In this document: one piece after another, positions 4,983 through 8,369 of the stretch | Numbering within the stretch: the stretch's first letter is position 1 | Layout of the letters: each line of letters starts with the position of its first letter | Origin: Clostridiales bacterium | Lineage (GTDB): Bacteria; Bacillota; Peptococcia; Peptococcales; Peptococcaceae | NCBI GenBank assembly: GCA_003343815.1 | Contig: QAKL01000062.1 | Span: forward strand, 1 to 8,369 | Direction: 5' to 3' | DNA length: 8,369 nucleotides | Translations under genes and position numbers: made by a program | The notes under the pieces: model-generated | Seen by the model: only the letters and a program-made list of their open reading frames with translations | Told to the model about the DNA's origin: nothing | Databases searched by the model: none

Positions 4983-6164
4983 TTATTTTCTCTTGTTGCT
5001 TAAAAAAGACGGAATCTCAATACTGCTGGTAAAGCTTTTCTTGGTTTCCTTGTCCCATTGGCTGATAGTTTTGCTTAACTCGTCAGGATCATAATTATAG
5101 GAACGATCAGCGCGCACAGTGGTTTTGCTTTTCTGCGCGGGTTGATCGCTTTGTGCTTTTTCTTTTTTTGCTCCCGGATGCATGACCATTTCCTGCTGCT
5201 CATTGCTGAAACCGGTCGCAATGACGGTAACTTTGATTTCATCTCCGGCGCTTTCGTCGTTAAACGCACCGAACATAACCTCGGCATCGCCATCGTCGCC
5301 GCAAGCGGCATCGTAAATAAAGTCGGCTGCCGCCTGAGCCTCCATGATAGTTAAGTTTGCACCGGAAATATTGACTAAAATACCGGTAGCGCCCTCGATG
5401 GACAATTCCAATAAAGGCGAGGAAATAGCAGCTTTGGCTGCGACAATGGCTCTGTTTTCGCCTTTAGCGGTACCAACGCCCATTAACGCGGTGCCGGTAT
5501 CGGCCATAATTGTCCGCACATCGGCAAAATCCAAATTGATAATACCTGCTTTGGCGATAGTATCGGATATACCCTGCACACCTTGGCGTAAAATATCGTC
5601 GGCAAAAGAAAATGCCTGCTCTAATGTAGTTTCGCTACTGGCAATCTGTAGCAGACGATCGTTGGGAATAGTCACAATCGAATCAACTTTTTCTTTCAAA
5701 TCTTCGACGCCCTTCATCGCGCCGTTGGAGCGTTTGCGCCCTTCAAAAGCAAACGGTTTGGTTACAATACCGATCGTTAAAGCGCCTTGGCTTTTAGCGA
5801 TTTCAGCTACGATCGGAGCAGCGCCTGTGCCTGTGCCGCCGCCCATACCTGCGGTGACAAATACTAAATCAGCACCCTCTAAAGCTTTGGCGATTTCTTC
5901 GGTGCTTTCCTCGGCAGCTTTACGGCCAACCTCAGGACGTCCGCCGGCACCTAAGCCTTTGGTTAATTTCGGTCCAAGCTGAATCTTGGTGGCGGCTTTG
6001 GAGGCTTCCAAAGCCTGCGCGTCGGTATTGGCTACGATAAACTCCACGCACTCGACGCCGGATTCAATCATGCGGTTGACAGCGTTGCTGCCGCCGCCGC
6101 CGACACCGATTACTTTGATGTTAGCCAAGTTATTGTTGTTCTCTTCCATTTCAAATTCAAGCAT
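4983..6164 (-). CDS. ftsZ: Cell division protein FtsZ
   Basis: A 393-residue tubulin-like GTPase that forms the cytokinetic Z ring under the membrane at midcell. Visible features: N-terminal MLEFE as in Bacillus FtsZ, VGGGGSNAVNRM (21-32), the tubulin signature GGGTGTG (108-114), and the T7 synergy loop NLDFAD (210-215) supplying the catalytic aspartates to the next subunit. A low-complexity linker (about 325-375) leads to the C-terminal peptide IEIPSFLSN (382-390), which binds FtsA, SepF, ZapD or MinC type partners. AAAGGGTG lies 6 nt before ATG 6164, and the alignment with MLEFE supports this start; an upstream in-frame start at 6251 lies inside ftsQ and adds 29 unrelated basic residues. 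It follows ftsQ by 40 nt, probably in one transcript from the promoter at 7050-7078, ending at the hairpin at 4903-4942. Confidence 0.98.
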   Translation of the reverse strand: MLEFEMEENNNNLANIKVIGVGGGGSNAVNRMIESGVECVEFIVANTDAQALEASKAATKIQLGPKLTKGLGAGGRPEVGRKAAEESTEEIAKALEGADLVFVTAGMGGGTGTGAAPIVAEIAKSQGALTIGIVTKPFAFEGRKRSNGAMKGVEDLKEKVDSIVTIPNDRLLQIASSETTLEQAFSFADDILRQGVQGISDTIAKAGIINLDFADVRTIMADTGTALMGVGTAKGENRAIVAAKAAISSPLLELSIEGATGILVNISGANLTIMEAQAAADFIYDAACGDDGDAEVMFGAFNDESAGDEIKVTVIATGFSNEQQEMVMHPGAKKEKAQSDQPAQKSKTTVRADRSYNYDPDELSKTISQWDKETKKSFTSSIEIPSFLSNKRK

Positions 6165-6204
6165 CTCTCTCACCCTTTTACATATTTTCTTCCGGTATTT
6201 TGGT

Positions 6205-7011
6205 TTAATCTTTAAATTTAATGACCGGTACGTCTTTATAGCGGACGTCAATATACTCTATGTCGTTAATATTGATATTTTCAGCAGAAATTTCCGCTAA
6301 AATATCGCGCAAATTTGCTAAACGCAGAGTAATATCGTCTGCCGTACCGATTTTTATTTCAATACCTTGGTAGGTATATGCCAGCACATAACTGTTTTGC
6401 CCGATGTTAATCTCGGCAATATTGCTTAAAATCTGCGGATCGCAGTTTTTGATGACATTTAAAGCATTGGTAAAGCTTTCATTATCTACTATCGCTCCAG
6501 GAGATGGGATCTCTCTGATGTCAATGCCGGTAATGATCGGCAAATTGTATGAGCCCATCGAGCCGGTAACTGCCAACACCATGCCTTCTTTGTCAAACTG
6601 CACATAGCCGTTTGGTGTAACGATAAAACCTATCGGCTCGCGCTCGGTGATTTCAATAATTAACGTATGCGGGATATGGCGTTTAAGACGGCTTTGCTCG
6701 ATAAACGGATAAGCGCAAAGTCTGCCATTCAAAGCTTTGGCGTTTATTTTAAACAAAGTATCGTCGGCAGAAATTTCTGCCAAAGAAATAACTTTATCTG
6801 TAGAAACATTTTTATTGCCGCTTACTTCAATCGCAGTAATCGTAAAAAGCGGCGAGCGTAGAAATATTATCACCGCGGTGATAATGACTGCCAATATTAA
6901 AAAACGCTTAAATCCTTTGCGCAGGCGGCGTTTCTTTATTGGTGGAGAAACTCTTTCCGCTATCTCTTCAGACGGCTGCCTGTAGTCACGCATATTAACG
7001 ATCTTATCCAA
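6205..7011 (-). CDS. ftsQ: Cell division protein FtsQ/DivIB
   Basis: A single-pass (bitopic) divisome protein that bridges early and late division proteins and works with FtsL/DivIC and FtsB partners. It has a short basic cytoplasmic tail (IKKRRLRKGFKRF), one membrane segment (FLILAVIITAVIIFL, about residues 37-51), an extracytoplasmic POTRA domain starting at FTITAIEVSGNK (about 56-124), then the beta domain with REPIGFIV and the PIITG block. The start is uncertain. TTG 7011 has AAAGG 9 nt upstream and is preferred (268 residues). TTG 7020 is too close to that site. ATG 6993 (262 residues) lacks a good site. ftsZ follows with no ftsA in between. A SigA promoter lies just upstream in the gap after rpe. 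Confidence 0.92.
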   Translation of the reverse strand: MDKIVNMRDYRQPSEEIAERVSPPIKKRRLRKGFKRFLILAVIITAVIIFLRSPLFTITAIEVSGNKNVSTDKVISLAEISADDTLFKINAKALNGRLCAYPFIEQSRLKRHIPHTLIIEITEREPIGFIVTPNGYVQFDKEGMVLAVTGSMGSYNLPIITGIDIREIPSPGAIVDNESFTNALNVIKNCDPQILSNIAEINIGQNSYVLAYTYQGIEIKIGTADDITLRLANLRDILAEISAENININDIEYIDVRYKDVPVIKFKD

Positions 7012-7020
7012 GCTTATCAA

Positions 7021-7025
7021 CCTTT
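7021..7025 (-). promoter_or_regulatory. Ribosome binding site that favours a TTG start for ftsQ
   Basis: AAAGG on the minus strand lies immediately before TTG 7020, 9 nt before TTG 7011 and 27 nt before ATG 6993. Only the middle option has normal Shine-Dalgarno spacing, which is why 7011 is chosen. Confidence 0.5.
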
Positions 7026-7049
7026 TCTGTGTGCAAGATATATCAATTT

Positions 7050-7078
7050 ATTATACCAAATAATCAAATGCTTGTCCA
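7050..7078 (-). promoter_or_regulatory. SigA promoter for ftsQ-ftsZ
   Basis: On the minus strand TGGACA (7073-7078, 5 of 6 to TTGACA) is separated by exactly 17 bp from a perfect TATAAT (7050-7055). The predicted start is near 7043, giving a leader of about 30 nt to the ftsQ TTG at 7011. It lies in the gap between rpe and ftsQ, so the division genes can be expressed independently of rsgA-rpe. I see no terminator after rpe, so read-through is also likely. Confidence 0.85.
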
Positions 7079-7100
7079 GCGCAAATATACATTTTTTCTC

Positions 7101-7748
7101 TTATTTTACGGCATTTTTTAAAGCCACAATAGCCTCTTTGCGATTTTCTTTGCCGAAAACCGCCGAGCCTGCTACCAAAACATTGGCCCCTGCCTGAGCG
7201 ACCAGTGGCGCCGTCTGCGCGGTGATGCCGCCGTCTATCTCGATATACGGCGAAACACCGTATTCGGCGCACATTTGACATAGTTTTTCGATTTTTTTCG
7301 TAATGTCGATAAATTTTTGACCGCCGAATCCCGGATTGACGCTCATCAAAAGCACCAGATCCAGATCAGGCAGAATATATTCAAGCGTGCTTAAAGAAGT
7401 AGCGGGATTAATTGCTACGCCTGCCTTTACGCCCAGGGCTTTAATTGACTGGATCGTGCGGTGCAGGTGAATTACGGTTTCCGCATGGACGCTGATCAAA
7501 TCGGCGCCTGCTTTGACAAAATCCTCGATATATTTATCAGGCTCGGAAATCATCAAATGCACATCGAAAAACATCTTGCTGTGCGGGCGCAAAGCTTTTA
7601 CCAGTCCTGAACCAAAGGTAATATTAGGTACAAAATGACCGTCCATTACATCCAAATGCAGCCACTCGGCACCTCCAAGCTCGACATCTGACACTTCGTT
7701 TTTCAAATCGGCAAAATCAGCCGATAATAATGACGGGGCGATAATCAA
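7101..7748 (-). CDS. rpe: Ribulose-phosphate 3-epimerase
   Basis: A 215-residue TIM-barrel enzyme, normal length, that interconverts ribulose 5-phosphate and xylulose 5-phosphate in the cytosolic pentose phosphate pathway. Signatures: IAPSLLSADFADL (3-15), WLHLDVMDGHFVPN (29-42), HLMISEP (64-70), MSVNPGFGGQKF (135-146), IEIDGGI (169-175) and the phosphate-binding VAGSAVFG (192-199). Metal ligands H31, D33, H64 and D172 are all present; D33 and D172 are the acid/base pair. The start is TTG 7748, one base after the rsgA stop, with AAAGGAG (7757-7763) located inside the last rsgA codons at 8-nt spacing, so the two genes are translationally linked. rsgA-rpe adjacency is common in Firmicutes; thiN, the usual next gene, is replaced here by ftsQ. 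Confidence 0.97.
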   Translation of the reverse strand: MIIAPSLLSADFADLKNEVSDVELGGAEWLHLDVMDGHFVPNITFGSGLVKALRPHSKMFFDVHLMISEPDKYIEDFVKAGADLISVHAETVIHLHRTIQSIKALGVKAGVAINPATSLSTLEYILPDLDLVLLMSVNPGFGGQKFIDITKKIEKLCQMCAEYGVSPYIEIDGGITAQTAPLVAQAGANVLVAGSAVFGKENRKEAIVALKNAVK

Positions 7749-7749
7749 T

Positions 7750-8369
7750 TTAAAAACTCCTTTCGTTAGCGATGACTTCTTGTAGTAAAATTAAATAATT
7801 TTCGTAGCGCGATTTGGAAATTTTACTTTCGTTAAGCGCTTCTTTCACAGCGCAGTCCGGCTCTTTATCATGCAAGCAGGTATTGAAACGACACTCATCC
7901 AGATACTCCATAAAATCGGGGAAAAATCTGGCTAACTGCTCGCGCTTCAGTTCTTCGGGCAGACTTAGGGCGCTGAATCCCGGCGTATCGGCGATAAAGC
8001 TTTGCTCGTCCAGCGTAAATAATTCGACGTGGCGCGTGGTGTGCTTGCCGCGCTTTAGCTTCGCGCTGATTTCTCCCACTTGCGAGTAATTGCGCGCGCT
8101 TAAAATATTGACCAAACTTGATTTGCCGACGCCGCTGTTACCGGCAAAAACCGATATTTTGCCGTGCAGACGTGTTTTTAAGTTCTCTATCCCCAGCATA
8201 TTTACACTGCTGGTAAAAAGCGTGCTAAAGCCTGTCGGTTGGTATATTTGCGCCAAAGCAGCTTTTTCCTCCGCCGTTAAAAGATCAGCTTTGCTGAAAC
8301 AAATAATCGGCTCGATTTTGTTGTATAAAGCGATTACGCTCATCCGATCGACAAACATCAGATCAGGCG
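7750..8369 (-). CDS. rsgA: Ribosome small-subunit biogenesis GTPase RsgA, C-terminal part (5' end outside window)
   Basis: The frame stays open to the right edge; 205 residues are visible of about 290, so the N-terminal OB-fold is missing. The visible start PDLMFVDRM matches the interior NPDF...LLDR region of RsgA, so the ATG at 8358 is an internal methionine. The GTPase motifs are in circularly permuted order: G4 as SKADL, G5 TSSVN, G1 GNSGVGKSS, G2 RGKHTTRHVE, G3 DTPG. The zinc knuckle follows (CRFNTCLHDKEPDC), then RYENYLILLQE. S in place of N in G4 is tolerated; Bacillus RsgA (YloQ) has TKMD. The protein binds the 30S subunit and hydrolyses GTP in its late maturation. The stop is 1 nt before rpe. 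Confidence 0.96.
   Translation of the reverse strand, partial: PDLMFVDRMSVIALYNKIEPIICFSKADLLTAEEKAALAQIYQPTGFSTLFTSSVNMLGIENLKTRLHGKISVFAGNSGVGKSSLVNILSARNYSQVGEISAKLKRGKHTTRHVELFTLDEQSFIADTPGFSALSLPEELKREQLARFFPDFMEYLDECRFNTCLHDKEPDCAVKEALNESKISKSRYENYLILLQEVIANERSF

Noticed and set aside
5344..5982. 212-residue open frame antisense to ftsZ
   Set aside because: It is the complement of the conserved FtsZ GTPase coding region; its A/S/P-rich composition is typical of a shadow frame.
6165..6251. N-terminal extension of ftsZ beginning at 6251
   Set aside because: It overlaps the end of ftsQ, has no ribosome binding site, and the MLEFE start at 6164 matches the family.
8286..8300. Degenerate G4 motif (SKADL instead of NKxDL) as a sign of a dead GTPase
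   Set aside because: Bacillus RsgA has TKMD at this position, and all other GTPase and zinc motifs are intact.
8356..8358. ATG as the true rsgA start
   Set aside because: The frame stays open to the window edge, and the residues around it (PDLMFVDRM) match an internal RsgA segment, so the gene is cut by the window.

Overview
The window looks like chromosomal DNA of an endospore-forming Firmicute, probably Clostridia or Negativicutes. The evidence is a germination protease gene (gpr), Bacillus-like promoters (SigA, SigE-like and SigG-like), strong AGGAGG-type ribosome binding sites, TTG starts, moderately AT-rich DNA and an S-layer-homology (SLH) surface protein. I cannot name the genus from sequence alone.

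Layout, left to right. Positions 1-476 (-) hold the first 158 codons of an exported SLH-domain protein that runs off the left edge. A 157-bp divergent region separates it from an HPP-family membrane protein (+, 634-1155). A 309-bp non-coding gap (1156-1464) follows. It contains a tight cluster of DnaA-box-like 9-mers around a perfect 11-bp inverted repeat, plus several other small palindromes. comF (-, 1465-2181) is divergent from a diiron ferritin-like protein gene (+, 2238-2768), which is preceded by a good SigE-type promoter lying over the comF start. A small coiled-coil protein (-, 2770-3243) is translationally coupled to rsmD (-, 3243-3821). gpr (+, 3909-4904) diverges from rsmD behind a SigG-like promoter and meets ftsZ (-, 4983-6164) at a bidirectional terminator. 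Upstream of ftsZ on the minus strand are ftsQ/divIB (6205-7011), a strong SigA promoter (7050-7078), rpe (7101-7748) and the C-terminal part of rsgA (7750-8369, open at the right edge).

Functional picture. The right third is a growth and division segment: RsgA (ribosome assembly GTPase), Rpe (pentose phosphate pathway), FtsQ/DivIB and FtsZ (divisome), all on the minus strand. ftsQ and ftsZ have their own promoter and ftsA is not between them. The middle carries rRNA methylation (RsmD) with an unassigned coiled-coil partner, and two genes whose promoters suggest sporulation expression: the ferritin-like gene (mother cell, SigE-like) and gpr (forespore, SigG-like). The left third has surface and membrane genes and the unusual DnaA-box intergenic region. 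No tRNA, rRNA, insertion sequence, prophage or CRISPR array was seen. The most unusual item is the DnaA-box cluster; the genes themselves belong mostly to well-known families.
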